Below are positions 8,756-17,735 of a stretch of DNA of 64,000 nucleotides, in pieces. Within the stretch, counting starts at the first letter, position 1. Each line of letters opens with the position of its first letter. Under the pieces are notes generated by a model that made no database searches, had not been told where the DNA came from, and saw only the letters and a list, made by a program, of their open reading frames with translations. A program made the translations under genes and the position numbers. Source of the DNA: JAWKTV01 sp041398905 (GTDB lineage Bacteria; Planctomycetota; Planctomycetia; Planctomycetales; Planctomycetaceae); assembly GCA_041398905.1 (NCBI GenBank), contig JAWKTV010000002.1:1-64000 (forward strand), in the 5' to 3' direction.

Positions 8756-9689
8756 TCACGACGCGGCTGTTGACGCAAGTTCGATGCCCAGGTCGCGGAG
8801 ATGCTGCGCGATGATCCGCTGACGCTCTTCCGATAATGCGAACAGCGGCTCGGCGAGGCGGCCGCTGCACAGTCCTGTCAACTGCAACGCCGCCTTGAGA
8901 CCGGTGAGGTACGCGTTCGGCGGATCGCCCACGGTATACAGCTTCGCCGAGAGCCGCTGCACGCGATGCTGCAGCTTGTGCAGGACCCGCAAGTCTTCCG
9001 TCAGGGCGGCTTCGTACAACTCGCAGTACAGGGAGGGTACGAGGTTCGCTCCGCCGCAGACGCCGCCGTGACCTCCCATCAGCACCGACGCCGCAAGCAG
9101 TTCCTCTGGCCCCATCAGCACGCTGAAACCTTCCCGCTCCCCCGCCAGTTCGACAAGCTGCTGAAAGTAGGGCATCTTCCCCGAGCTGTCCTTGATGCCG
9201 ACGATGTTGGGAACTTCATGCATCAACCGACGGACGGTGGCGACGTCAAACTCTGTCTTCGAGTGGCTGGGCATGTTGTACAGCAACACCGGCAGGGGGC
9301 TTTCCTCGGCGAATCGCCGAGTGTATTCGAGCAAGTCCGACTGGTTGCTAGGGAAGTAGGGGGGCGGGGCGAGCACAACGGCGTCCGCCCCGGAGTGTGC
9401 GGCGTGCCGCGCTGCGAGCGAGCGACTCCGCGAGCGCGGTGTCGGTCACACCGATGAGCACTGGCGTCCTTTTATCTGCGAAATGGCAACCCTGCGTGAT
9501 GACCTCACACTGGAGCCGATGACCGAGGCTCGGACCCTCGCCGGTGGTCCCCAGCAGGAAGATCCCATGCACCCCGCCTCCGGCAACATGGGCGATTAAT
9601 CGTTGAAAGCCGTCGACATCGAGTCGGTCGTGATCGAGCAGCGGGGTGACGAGCGGGGGAATGATGCCGCGGAAAGGCAAGTTGGACAT
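8756..9689 (-). CDS. Dihydrodipicolinate synthase/N-acetylneuraminate lyase family protein (frameshifted)
   Basis: This is a class I aldolase-type TIM barrel. The N-terminal piece (from ATG 9689) carries Gly-Thr-Thr-Gly-Glu-Gly, the substrate carboxylate loop. The C-terminal piece has Leu-Tyr-Asn-Met-Pro with the catalytic Tyr and Val-Gly-Ile-Lys-Asp-Ser-Ser with the Schiff-base Lys. The two pieces are in different frames joined near 9380-9410, where the protein sequence continues across a one-base shift. A second, intact family member at 62402-63289 is the better candidate for lysine biosynthesis, so this copy may act on another 2-keto acid substrate. The end of the gene faces cpaE. Confidence 0.75.
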
Positions 9690-9784
9690 GCTGTGCTGCT
9701 GAGTCGCTGATGGACGTTGAGTTAGACAGGCTGCGTGTACCGCGGCTCCGCGGGGCACACGTTCCTAATGGAGTTGAAACGGGG

Positions 9785-10222
9785 TCAGGCGTCGCCTGTC
9801 GCAGGGTCCGGCGACATCGGGTCGGCAGAACGAACGTTGGGAAAGTTGGTTTCGGGGAAGCCTGGTGAGTGGACCTCCGACGGGGCGCAAATCTGGACAA
9901 TCGCTGCGGATGTCTCCCGGTTCGCCCACTGCAGATAGTCGGGGAAGACTGACGTTGGTGCCAGCGACAGAATGCACGGGCAGTCATAAGGATGCAACGA
10001 ACGAATGCGGTGCATCGCCTGCTCAACGAGTTCGGCTCGCGTCTTCAAGAGCAGCAGCACCTCGCCCGATTCGCAAACACACCCGTCCCAGTGGTAGACC
10101 GAAGTGACGCCGTCCAGCAGATTCGCACAGGCCGCCAGACGCTCGACAATCAGCGTCCGGGCAAGGATCAAGGCGTCATGCCGCGACGCCGTAAGCGTGT
10201 AAAGGATGGCCAACTCGGACAT
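9785..10222 (-). CDS. cutA: CutA1-like divalent cation tolerance protein
   Basis: The protein has the CutA1 pattern: a first beta strand, then Ala-Arg-x-Leu-Ile-Val-Glu-Arg-Leu-Ala-Ala-Cys-Ala-Asn, then Val-Tyr-His-Trp-Asp-Gly, Glu-Val-Leu-Leu-Leu-Leu-Lys-Thr and His-Pro-Tyr-Asp-Cys-Pro. CutA1 forms a trimer and is linked to copper and other metal tolerance, though its reaction is unknown. The start at 10222 is set by a very good AGGAGG six bases upstream. At 145 residues it is some 35 longer than usual because of a Pro/Ser-rich C-terminal tail, which could come from a late frameshift. Confidence 0.85.
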   Translation of the reverse strand: MSELAILYTLTASRHDALILARTLIVERLAACANLLDGVTSVYHWDGCVCESGEVLLLLKTRAELVEQAMHRIRSLHPYDCPCILSLAPTSVFPDYLQWANRETSAAIVQICAPSEVHSPGFPETNFPNVRSADPMSPDPATGDA

Positions 10223-10781
10223 GGCAGCCTCCTGGGTGGATTGATTGCGGGCGATGCGATGCGGTGGCAACAGTGCTGCATGGGCAATCGAGCTGAGGTG
10301 CAGTGGAGCTTCTGGCGTTCGATCTTCGGTTCTTCCGCGCACAGTTGCAATAACAACGTTCAACACGGAGCGGGGAGGGGCTGCGGGGTTGCAGGTGGTG
10401 TTCGACGATCGGTCGCCTCGCAGCAGGGCCCAAGCCACTCGCAGCGACCCCAACGCCAGCGTACCAAAGCAACGATGCCGACAGTGGTCGGCGACTGCAT
10501 GGACGCTGATCGATCGCAGTGCGGCGTCGCGCGATCCAGCGTGTGAGCGTGTGGAGATCGAGGACCGGGGCGCGGTCGACCGTGCGGCCGCTCAACGACG
10601 CGAATCACGCGGCTGCGGGTAGGACTCGGCCATCGCTGCGATGGCGTTGTTGGAGAAGGTAAGCCAGGAGCGGAGCGAACAGGGACACGGCACCGGTTGG
10701 TGGTGGCGAACCGATGCGATCAACCATCGACACCGCCCCTGGCTATCTTCATCAGGGTCACGCGTGGAACGCGCGAACGGA
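10223..10781. other. Intergenic region without a recognisable gene
   Basis: About 560 bases between two minus-strand genes. Open frames exist on both strands but are rich in Arg, Ser and Pro without domain signatures or ribosome-binding sites, as expected by chance at this GC content. I see no RNA gene. Confidence 0.5.
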
Positions 10782-11783
10782 TCAGTTGGACGCCGACAGG
10801 ACGATCGTCTTCGGCGCCGGCCCGTTCATTTGGGCGAAGCTGGAGGCCGGGAAGGTGATCTCGACGGCCGTCGGCTCATCGCCTCCCTGCACTTCGATCT
10901 CGTATTCCTTGGAGAGCATCCCCGCTTTCTCATGCCAGATGCGGAACGAGTGCTTGCCGGCCGGGAGATTGGGAATCTCGAACCTGCCGTTCGCATCGGT
11001 CAGGGCAATGTAGGGATGATCCATCGGCAACTGGTAGGCGACCATCCACGGGTGGATGTCGCAGACCACGCGAACCGGCAACTGCTCCATCTTCGCATAC
11101 GTCAACTGAATGCCCTTGGCATCATTCGACTGGATGGTGGTGTTGAGAGCGCTGTTGCGAGTCGGGAACGTATGCACGTTGTGCGGGATGGCGTCGCTGT
11201 TGAGCAGCCGGATCGGCTGGCCCGCGCGGACCACCAGACAGTGCGGTTCGAAGCGGCAGCCCTTCTGGTCGACGGTTGGCTCGCCCTCCGCTTCCCCGAA
11301 CTCCGCATCCTTGGGCGCCTTTCCAAGGTAGATGAAAACGTTCCGCAGTCCGCCCTCTTCGCCGACCAGGACAGACTCGTTGGGGATATCTTCAGCCGCA
11401 CAGACCTCGGCATCCTTGGCGGTGGAATCCCCTTTCGTCACCAATGCGGCCAGATCCGGGGCCGTGCCTTCCAGCTTGATGACGCCGGTCAGTGTGCCGA
11501 TACCGCCAGTTGCCGCCGGCTTCGTGGAAGCAGCGGGCTTTGCGGAAGCAGCGGGCTTTGCGGAAGCAGCAGGCTTCGCGGTGTCGGCTGGCTTCGGCGC
11601 CTCGGCAGCAGCGGTGGCGTCAGCATCGTTGCTGGTCGCAGCGGGGGGCTTGGGGGCCGACTTCGGGGTAGTCGTTGACGAGGGTGACGAACTGTCGCCG
11701 CCGCAGCCCGCCAGCGAGAGCGCGAAAGCGAGAGCCGAGGTCGCCACACCAGCCTTCCAGAATCGTCCAACCTGACGGGCCAT
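10782..11783 (-). CDS. Cupredoxin-like lipoprotein with Ala/Pro/Lys-rich linker
   Basis: Starting at ATG 11783 the protein has a lipoprotein signal ending in Leu-Ala-Gly-Cys near residue 28, then a low-complexity linker with repeated Lys-Pro-Ala-Ala-Ser units. The folded part contains Pro-His-Asn-Val-His-Thr-Phe and later Val-Cys-Asp-Ile-His-Pro-Trp-Met. This spacing of His, Cys, His and Met resembles a type 1 copper site of plastocyanin-like proteins. A short carboxypeptidase-regulatory-like beta domain follows (Asp-Ala-Asn-Gly-Arg-Phe-Glu-Ile-Pro-Asn-Leu-Pro-Ala-Gly). It probably sits on the outer face of a membrane and may carry electrons or bind copper. A good AGGAG lies 13 bases before the start. 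Confidence 0.75.
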   Translation of the reverse strand: MARQVGRFWKAGVATSALAFALSLAGCGGDSSSPSSTTTPKSAPKPPAATSNDADATAAAEAPKPADTAKPAASAKPAASAKPAASTKPAATGGIGTLTGVIKLEGTAPDLAALVTKGDSTAKDAEVCAAEDIPNESVLVGEEGGLRNVFIYLGKAPKDAEFGEAEGEPTVDQKGCRFEPHCLVVRAGQPIRLLNSDAIPHNVHTFPTRNSALNTTIQSNDAKGIQLTYAKMEQLPVRVVCDIHPWMVAYQLPMDHPYIALTDANGRFEIPNLPAGKHSFRIWHEKAGMLSKEYEIEVQGGDEPTAVEITFPASSFAQMNGPAPKTIVLSASN

Positions 11784-12567
11784 GAGCACGGTAACTCCTG
11801 TCGAGTAAATCAATGGAACCGGAATCGGGAGACTCACAGGCCCCCCTCCACAAACACCACGCCCGCCTCCACCCGGCTGAAGGGCCACAAACCACCACCG
11901 GGAACGCCGACAGACCACGTCGCGGCGGAGCGAAAGCGGACAAGCTATCCGGAAGGGGCATCAAGCAGCCCGCGTACCATTCGAGGCTGTTTCGACGAAC
12001 TGACGATCATTTTTCGCAGAAGACTCTCGAAACTGGTGACCCGTTATCTCCGTCGCGTTGGCATGACCGGGGTCAAGAAACTCCACCGGCGGGGATCGCA
12101 GCGGGGCCGCCGAGCCAAGGCCGGCGAGTTGCTTCACGGAATCGCCGCGATAAACCGGCAGGCAGCCCGGCGGCCTCCCCGACCATCGATCCACGGCAAC
12201 GGTCGTCGTTCGGACATGTTCGGGGACGGGACGACGTTCCCACGGGCGAGACCTCGACTCCCCGAAACTGCGACGCGACGCAGGTGGGACGGGAGTCGGC
12301 TCTGGCTCGACAGTCGCGCGCCCGGATTACCTCGCCGTGACCGTGTCAGTCCGCACACATTTCCACCGAAAGTGTGACACGACCGCGCACCCTCCTGGTG
12401 TGCGTCGTTACAACCGGAACAAGCGTGCTGTGCGGACAGCTTCAACAGGTGTGCAGCGATCAAGCCGACTCGTTCTCCCACCAGAATCCCGCCGAATCAC
12501 TGGACATCGATAGATCCCTGAGCGGCGAACGCTCTCGCAACTACGCTCATTTGTTCTGAGACTGATC
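11784..12567. other. Intergenic region without a recognisable gene
   Basis: Roughly 780 bases. Several frames of 60-175 codons are open but lack any family signature, and their composition is that of random high-GC sequence. I found no tRNA-like fold. It must hold the promoters of the lipoprotein (minus) and of the exported protein at 12568 (plus). Confidence 0.5.
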
Positions 12568-13150
12568 ATGAAGATCGCATCTGTATGCCTCTGCATGTTG
12601 TTGATCGGCGGGTCGGCGGCTGCGGCGGCGGATGATTCGCTGTTTGACCTGCAGACGAACTTTCGCACGGACACCCGCTTCAATGACTTCATCAGCCCAA
12701 TGACCAACCCGGTCTTCTTTGAAGACCCCCGGATGCTGACCGAAGCCCGCTTCATCTTCGCCAACCATTCGCTGCCCGACACACTTGCCGGTGGCGGCGA
12801 CTTGCAGTTGTACGCCCTGCAACTCCGAGCCCGGCTCACCGAAAACCTGTCGTTCATCGCCACGAAGGACGGCTTCTTCGTGTCGGACAACGCCGTGACG
12901 GACGATGGCTGGGCCGACCTCGCGGCTGGTCTCAAGCTCAATCTCTGGTCCTGCCCGGAAGAACAGTTTCTGTTGAGCACCGGATTCACCTTCGAGTTCC
13001 CGACCGGCCAGACCCGGGCCCTGCAGGGGAACGGACATGGCGAGTTCAACCTGTTCGTCACGGGAGGTTGGGAGATTCTGGAGAATGTTCACTGGCTCTC
13101 GGCGGCCGGCGTGCGACTCCCCTCCGACCGTAATGACGAAAACCAGTCCG
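12568..13150 (+). pseudogene. Exported outer-membrane-like protein, 3' end lost at the IS110 insertion
   Basis: The protein starts with a clear signal peptide (Leu-Leu-Ile-Gly-Gly ... Ala-Ala-Ala-Ala) and continues with alternating amphipathic strands (Leu-Gln-Leu-Tyr-Ala-Leu-Gln-Leu, Phe-Thr-Phe-Glu-Phe-Pro-Thr-Gly) like planctomycete beta-barrel proteins of unknown substrate. The sequence is coherent up to about residue 194 and then turns into an unrelated four residues and a stop at 13159-13161. The IS110 transposase starts 230 bases later and no continuation of the barrel is found on its far side before the next gene. The gene is probably truncated. The exact breakpoint is uncertain. Confidence 0.6.
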
Positions 13151-13159
13151 GGGTCGGTT

Positions 13160-13391
13160 GAAGAAATCCAAATCAAACGCTGAGATGGACCATGCCTCGA
13201 AGAGGTCTGCGACGCGTCGTCCGCGGGCTTCTCAGCGGCGGTCGGCGGTAGATCGCATTCCCCTGGGCGCTTCGGACGCCGCAGTAGAGAACGATCGCCG
13301 CCGACCTCGTGGAACAAGCCCGAACAGCCTCCAGAGCCGTCCGCAAACCGCTGTCGCGACGAGCTCGCATCCGCAAGGTAGGGATTTCTCC
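13160..13391 (+). ncRNA. Candidate bridge RNA leader of the IS110 element
   Basis: IS110-group elements encode a bridge RNA in the non-coding stretch 5' of the recombinase; its loops pair with target and donor DNA. Here that stretch has a long helix: 13240-13248 and 13251-13255 pair with 13292-13296 and 13298-13306 across a small bulge. It encloses an inner hairpin 13266-13269/13277-13280. This is what the sequence shows; the assignment as bridge RNA follows from its position and the element's family. Loop specificity was not worked out. Confidence 0.45.
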
Positions 13392-14339
13392 ATGGATGGT
13401 TATCAAGCGTTCGTCGGCATCGACATGGCCAAGCGGACGTTCGACGTCTGCCTGCAGCCCGATGCCAAACCGTTCTCCCTCAACAACGACTCCGACGGGC
13501 TCGCTTCGCTCTTGCGGAAGTTGCCTGAGCCGGGGACCTGTCTGGTCGTCGTCGAATCGACCGGCGGCTACCACCGTCCCCTGGTGGCCGAACTTGTCAA
13601 CGCCGGACATCACGTCGCCGTCGCCAATCCCCGCCAGGTGCGGGACTTCGCCAAAGGACACGGCATCCTCGCGAAAACGGATCGCATCGACGCCGCGGTA
13701 ATTGCCCGATTCGGACAGCAGGTGCGGCCCCGCATCGTCGAACCCGCGCACGCCCGACAGGCCGTGCTCGAACAGCTGGTGACCCGTCGCCGCCAGCTCA
13801 TCGACCTCCGCACCGCCGAGAAAAACCGCCTGGAAACAACCACGATTCCCGCCGTGCGTCACAGCATCAACGCCGTGCTCGAACTGCTCCAGGCGCAAAT
13901 TGAACAGGTCGATCAGTTGATCCTCGAACAGATCGAAGCCGACGACGACTGGAACGCCAAGTCGCAACTGCTGACCTCCGTTCCCGGCGTCGGCCAGACC
14001 ACCAGCGCCGCGCTGCTGGCCGAACTCCCCGAACTCGGTCAGCTCAACCGGCAGGAGATCGCCGCCCTGGTCGGAGTCGCTCCCTTCAACCGCGACTCCG
14101 GCGAGTTCCGCGGCCGACGCACGATCTGGGGCGGACGCGCCGACGTTCGCCAGTCCCTGTACATGGCCAGCTTCGCCGCCATGCGCTTCAACCCCAAAAT
14201 CAAACGCTTCGCCGAGCGACTCAAGGCTGCCGGTAAACCGTTCAAGGTCGTCATCACCGCCTGCATGCGCAAGCTGCTGGTGATCCTCAACACCATGGTC
14301 AAAACCAACACCCCCTGGATCGCTCCCCAAGCCACTTGA
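13392..14339 (+). CDS. IS110-family transposase/recombinase
   Basis: A 315-residue recombinase. The N-terminal RuvC-like domain has Asp11, Glu55, Asp97 and Asp100 (the DEDD set, in Gly-Ile-Asp-Met-Ala, Val-Glu-Ser-Thr-Gly-Gly and Lys-Thr-Asp-Arg-Ile-Asp). The C-terminal domain has the helix-hairpin-helix-like Val-Pro-Gly-Val-Gly and an Asp-Ser-Gly motif whose Ser236 matches the position of the catalytic serine in IS621-type enzymes. A central coiled-coil-like region lies at about 120-185. All catalytic residues are present and the frame is intact, so it could be active. The frame is open upstream to 13158, but that part is the structured leader. The start is ATG 13392. Confidence 0.93.
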   Translation: MDGYQAFVGIDMAKRTFDVCLQPDAKPFSLNNDSDGLASLLRKLPEPGTCLVVVESTGGYHRPLVAELVNAGHHVAVANPRQVRDFAKGHGILAKTDRIDAAVIARFGQQVRPRIVEPAHARQAVLEQLVTRRRQLIDLRTAEKNRLETTTIPAVRHSINAVLELLQAQIEQVDQLILEQIEADDDWNAKSQLLTSVPGVGQTTSAALLAELPELGQLNRQEIAALVGVAPFNRDSGEFRGRRTIWGGRADVRQSLYMASFAAMRFNPKIKRFAERLKAAGKPFKVVITACMRKLLVILNTMVKTNTPWIAPQAT

Positions 14340-14362
14340 AATGGAGTTCCCCCGAGCCCCGT

Positions 14363-14418
14363 TCGTCTCGCCGTCGCCTAGGCCATCACCCACCAAGGCC
14401 GAGGCGACGGCGAGACGA
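14363..14418 (+). repeat. 21-bp hairpin downstream of the IS110 transposase
   Basis: Bases 14363-14379 pair with 14402-14418 and 14381-14384 with 14397-14400, leaving one A-G mismatch and a 12-base loop. It lies 24 bases after the transposase stop. It may terminate transposase transcription or mark the right end of the element; no T run follows. Confidence 0.6.
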
Positions 14419-14499
14419 CAAGGGGCGGCCCCCGTTTGTTGAGCCCGAGCTGAGGTCCACTTTACCATCCACTTCACACTTGAAAAAAACACAGCCTCT

Positions 14500-15491
14500 C
14501 TACTCCCCAAACACCTCCGCCATCGTTTCTTTCGTCAGCGGCTCGCGCAGTCTTGCTCCCAACTGCGACACGACCTTGCCGGCGGCGTGGGAGGCGAGGC
14601 GGCCGGATTGGCGCCAGTTGAGGCCGTTGGTGATGCCGTACAGGATGCCTGCGGCATACATGTCGCCGGCTCCCGTCGTATCGACGGCGTGTACGGGGGC
14701 CGAGGCGATGGCGATCACTTCGCCATTGTGCATCAGAATCGAACCATCGGGGCCGAGCGTCAGAGCCACGTTCTCCGCGTGCTTGTGAATCTCCCGGGCG
14801 CACTCGATCGGGTCGTGCAGACCGGTCAGAGCACGGGCTTCTTCGAGATTACAAAACAGCAAATCAACCGGCCCCTCGATCAGCTTCCAGAACTCTTCCT
14901 TGTGGTACTGGATGAGGAACGGGTCGCTGACGGTGAACGCGACTTTGGTCCCCTCGGCCTTCGCGAGTTCAATCGCCTTCAGGGCCGCCGTGCGGGTCGG
15001 CTCGCCGGCGAACAGGTAGCCCTCGACATACACGTATTTGGCCGCTTTGACGTGCTCCTGTGAAACATCCTCAGCGGCGAGCGAGGCCGATTCACCCAGG
15101 CAGGTGAGCATCGTCCGCTGGGCGTCATCGGTAATCAGCACGACGCACGTGCCGGAGGTCCCCCCGCGACGGCCGACCGCTCCAGCGTGATGCGCCGAGT
15201 TCCCGCATGTCCTTGAGAAAGAAGTCGCCCGGCTCGTCGTCGCCCAGCTTGCCGAGGAAGGCGGTCGCCCGCCGAACTGGGCGATCCCCACAATCGTGTT
15301 CGCCGCCGAGCCCCCTGCATTACGGACCACCGGCGTACCATCGAGCTCGTTGAGCACCTCCGCCTGCGTCGGCTGTTCGACCAGTGTCATCACCCCTTTG
15401 GCATAGTCGATTTCGGTGGGAGGAAGGCGTCCGAGACATGGGCCTGCACATCGACGAGTGCGTTGCCGACGGCGTAGACATCAAACGACAT
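14500..15491 (-). CDS. PfkB-family sugar kinase (adenosine/ribokinase-like), frameshifted
   Basis: The start at 15491 has GGAGGG nine bases upstream. The N-terminal Ala-Val-Gly-Asn-Ala-Leu-Val-Asp and the Gly-Gly-Ser-Ala-Ala-Asn-Thr motif are the first PfkB signature. Near the end, Asp-Thr-Thr-Gly-Ala-Gly-Asp-Met is the second signature, with the catalytic base Asp and the anion hole. Pattern and length (about 330 residues) are close to adenosine-kinase-like members, but the substrate cannot be settled. The frame shifts near 15395, 15270 and 15195, each time with the protein sequence continuing, so sequence error is likely. The long intact part is 14500-15393. Confidence 0.8.
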
Positions 15492-15819
15492 GGGATCCCT
15501 CCGGGGTGGTCGCGGCGGATGGCCGCGGCGAGTGGTGAGCGTGGTGACTCATCGGGTTGTTCGCCGCGTAACAGAACGAATCGGATGGTGGTCCGCAACC
15601 GCACTGGGAAGGAATCGCGACGAAGGCCCGGCCTTGGCAAGGCCGGGTCCGCCGCGCGGCATCGCGAATCTGTCGCGGCCGCTCAACATCGCATCAACGG
15701 ATCGCTATGCTGGCACCGAAGTCGCTGATCGACTTGCGATCGGCAGGCATGGCGGACCCGCATTCGGCGGATCGCCTCCAGAGACTGCGACCCTGGTCGC
15801 TTCAGATGAGGACGCACGG
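15492..15819. other. Divergent intergenic region with a palindromic repeat
   Basis: No gene is seen between the divergent pfkB and ppiC genes; promoters for both should lie here. Bases 15627-15635 and 15639-15647 form a perfect 9-bp palindrome with a 3-base loop. Its flanks and core match a second copy at 24539-24559. Confidence 0.5.
15627..15647. repeat. REP-like palindrome, copy 1
   Basis: A CCCGGCC...GGCCGGG core with a GGCCC left edge and GGGTC right edge. The same arrangement recurs at 24539-24559 with a different centre, which suggests a dispersed intergenic repeat family. Confidence 0.5.
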
Positions 15820-16734
15820 ATGTCGCGTGGTTGGTCGCTGAAATTCCAACTTCGGATGGTCACACTGGCATGGCTGCTGAGCGGGGCCGCGCTCCTGTGG
15901 GCGGCTGATCCGCCGCAGACGGTGCTGATCGAGGTCAACGGCCGGCCGATCACTCAACAGGATCTTGAGTCGCTGTACTTCATCAATCGCGTTGCCGCCG
16001 AGGACCGCGATGCAGCGCGAGACCGGTTCGTCGAAGAACTGATCGACCGTCGACTCATCACGGACTTCCTTGCGTCGCGGGACATCGTGCCGGCCCAGGG
16101 AGCGGTCGACGGCCGGCTCAAGACTCTCAAACAACTGATCGAACGCGGAGGACACGACTACGCCGCGACGCTCGCCAAGGTGGGGGTGACGGAGGCGATG
16201 CTGCGGGACTCGCTCGCTTTGCCGCTCGCCTGGCAACGGTACGTGGCCAGCGTGACGACTCAGCAGCAGCTCCAGGAGTACTGGGAGAATCATCGCCGTC
16301 GCCTGGATGGCACCAAACTCCGCGTCAGCCAGATCGTGCGGACGGCTCGGCTGGACGCCGAACGCAAAGCCGCCCGTGAACTCCTGGCCACGACGGCACA
16401 GCGGATCGCGGCCGGTGAACAGGACTTCGCCGCAGCCGCCCGTGAGCTGTCCCAAAGCCCCAGCCGCGAACTTGGCGGCGACGTTGGCTGGGTCAGCGGC
16501 GATCGTGGCCTCCATCCGGACCTGCTGGCGGCGGCATATCGGCTCGCGGTCGGCATGGTGAGCGAGCCGATCGACAGCCCGCTCGGCGTCCACCTGCTGC
16601 TGGTGACCGAGGAGCAGCCGGGGCAACTCAGCCTGGAGGACGCGCGGCGAGGTGCTGAAAGAGATCGGCGAACAACTGTGGCGGCAACAGGTCGAGACCG
16701 GGCGAAAGCAGGCGGACATCCGGCGGCGCAACTG
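15820..16734 (+). CDS. Exported PpiC-type peptidyl-prolyl isomerase (SurA/PrsA-like), late frameshift
   Basis: The ATG at 15820 follows GAGG and opens a signal peptide ending Leu-Trp-Ala-Ala-Asp. A chaperone-like helical region (residues about 30-160) is followed by a rotamase domain with Arg-Val-Ser-Gln-Ile-Val, Gln-Asp-Phe-Ala-Ala-Ala-Ala-Arg-Glu-Leu-Ser, Gly-Gly-Asp-Val-Gly-Trp-Val and Gly-Val-His-Leu-Leu-Leu-Val, the typical parvulin layout. It should help fold exported proteins in the periplasm. Near 16650 a one-base shift moves the protein into another frame that ends in Arg-Arg-Arg-Asn-stop at 16734; the unshifted frame runs on to 16854 as Arg/Pro-rich sequence. Confidence 0.82.
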
Positions 16735-16940
16735 ACGACGCCCTTGAGCCTCCAGGAGTCGCTCCGACGGCCGCCCGATTCAATCCGACGCCCGCCCGCC
16801 TGTACGCTCCACTTCACGAGTGTCAACAACTTGCCCGGAGAAACTGATGTCTGACTTCGAGATGACCAGTCACCAGAACGGAGCGAGTTCGCCGTTGATG
16901 TACACCGAACGGTTCGATGCACGGGCGGGCGGTCTGGCTC

Positions 16941-17618
16941 ATGCGATCGATTGGCGCCGTGTTGCTGGGTTGTCTGACGGTGACGCTCGGGTCTCACGCT
17001 GCCGCCGTTGAGCCGGCGGCGGACGAGCACCGCTGGCCGATCCTGTTTCAGGACGACTTCGAGTTGGGCCTCGCCCGCTGGTCATCGCCCGACCCGGTCG
17101 CGTTTCGTCTGACCGAAATCGACGGCAATCATGTCATCGACCAGTTCCAGCAGAGCCAGGTCCGCACGCCGGTCCGCTCCCCCTTCAACCGGGCACTCGT
17201 CAGCGATGTCGTCGTCGGGTCGTTTCAGCTCGATCTCAAGTTCCGCTCGACGGCCCGCGACTATCCGCACCGCAGCCTGTGCCTGTTCTTCGGCTTCCAG
17301 GACCCGGCACACATGTACTACGTCCACTTCGGCCAGAAGACTGACGATCACGCGAATCAGATCTTCATCGTGAACGACGCTCCGCGAACGAAGATCTCAA
17401 CGAAGACGACCCCGAGCACTCCGTGGACGACCAGTGGCACAACGCCCGCATCATCCGCGATGTCGAGACCGGCGAGATCGAAGTCTACTTCGACGACATG
17501 GAGACACCGATCATGCGCGGTCGACAAGACGTTCGAGTGGGGCCGCGTCGGCGTCGGATCGTTCGACGACACCGGCCTGTTCGACGACGTCGTCCTGCGA
17601 GGAGCGGCGGTGGAGTAA
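16941..17618 (+). CDS. Secreted concanavalin-like (LamG/DUF1080-type) domain protein, frameshifted
   Basis: A signal peptide (Gly-Ala-Val-Leu-Leu-Gly-Cys-Leu) precedes a beta-sandwich protein with Phe-Gln-Asp-Asp-Phe-Glu, Phe-Gly-Phe-Gln-Asp and Tyr-Tyr-Val-His-Phe-Gly, then Gly-Arg-Val-Gly-Val-Gly-Ser-Phe-Asp-Asp-Thr-Gly near the end. This is the pattern of planctomycete 3-keto-disaccharide hydrolase/LamG-like proteins found near polysaccharide genes. The middle piece (about 17400-17515, Trp-His-Asn-Ala-Arg-Ile-Ile-Arg) lies in another frame and then the first frame resumes, so there are two compensating indels. The start could also be ATG 16917. The ligand is unknown. Confidence 0.68.
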   Translation: MRSIGAVLLGCLTVTLGSHAAAVEPAADEHRWPILFQDDFELGLARWSSPDPVAFRLTEIDGNHVIDQFQQSQVRTPVRSPFNRALVSDVVVGSFQLDLKFRSTARDYPHRSLCLFFGFQDPAHMYYVHFGQKTDDHANQIFIVNDAPRTKISTKTTPSTPWTTSGTTPASSAMSRPARSKSTSTTWRHRSCAVDKTFEWGRVGVGSFDDTGLFDDVVLRGAAVE

Positions 17619-17735
17619 CGAATCCACAGTTTAGCCCCGGTCATACCAGCGTGTGGGTCAGGTCACTGACGGTCGTCGCTGACTCGCCAGTGTCGGCAAT
17701 GGCGAATCCTCCGCCCTCAAAACGAGCTGTTATCG

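Larger units (their letters stand above)
13150..14480 (+). mobile_element. IS110-family insertion sequence
   Basis: The element consists of a structured non-coding 5' leader of about 240 bases, a DEDD transposase and a 3' hairpin. IS110 elements usually lack clear terminal inverted repeats, and none is obvious here, so both ends are estimates: the left from where the exported protein loses sense, the right from the hairpin and the next gene. It lies in a gene whose 3' part is missing. Confidence 0.6.

Noticed and set aside
13173..14510. 445-codon minus-strand frame antisense to the IS110 transposase
   Set aside because: Gly/Val/Asp-rich antisense shadow of an intact transposase.
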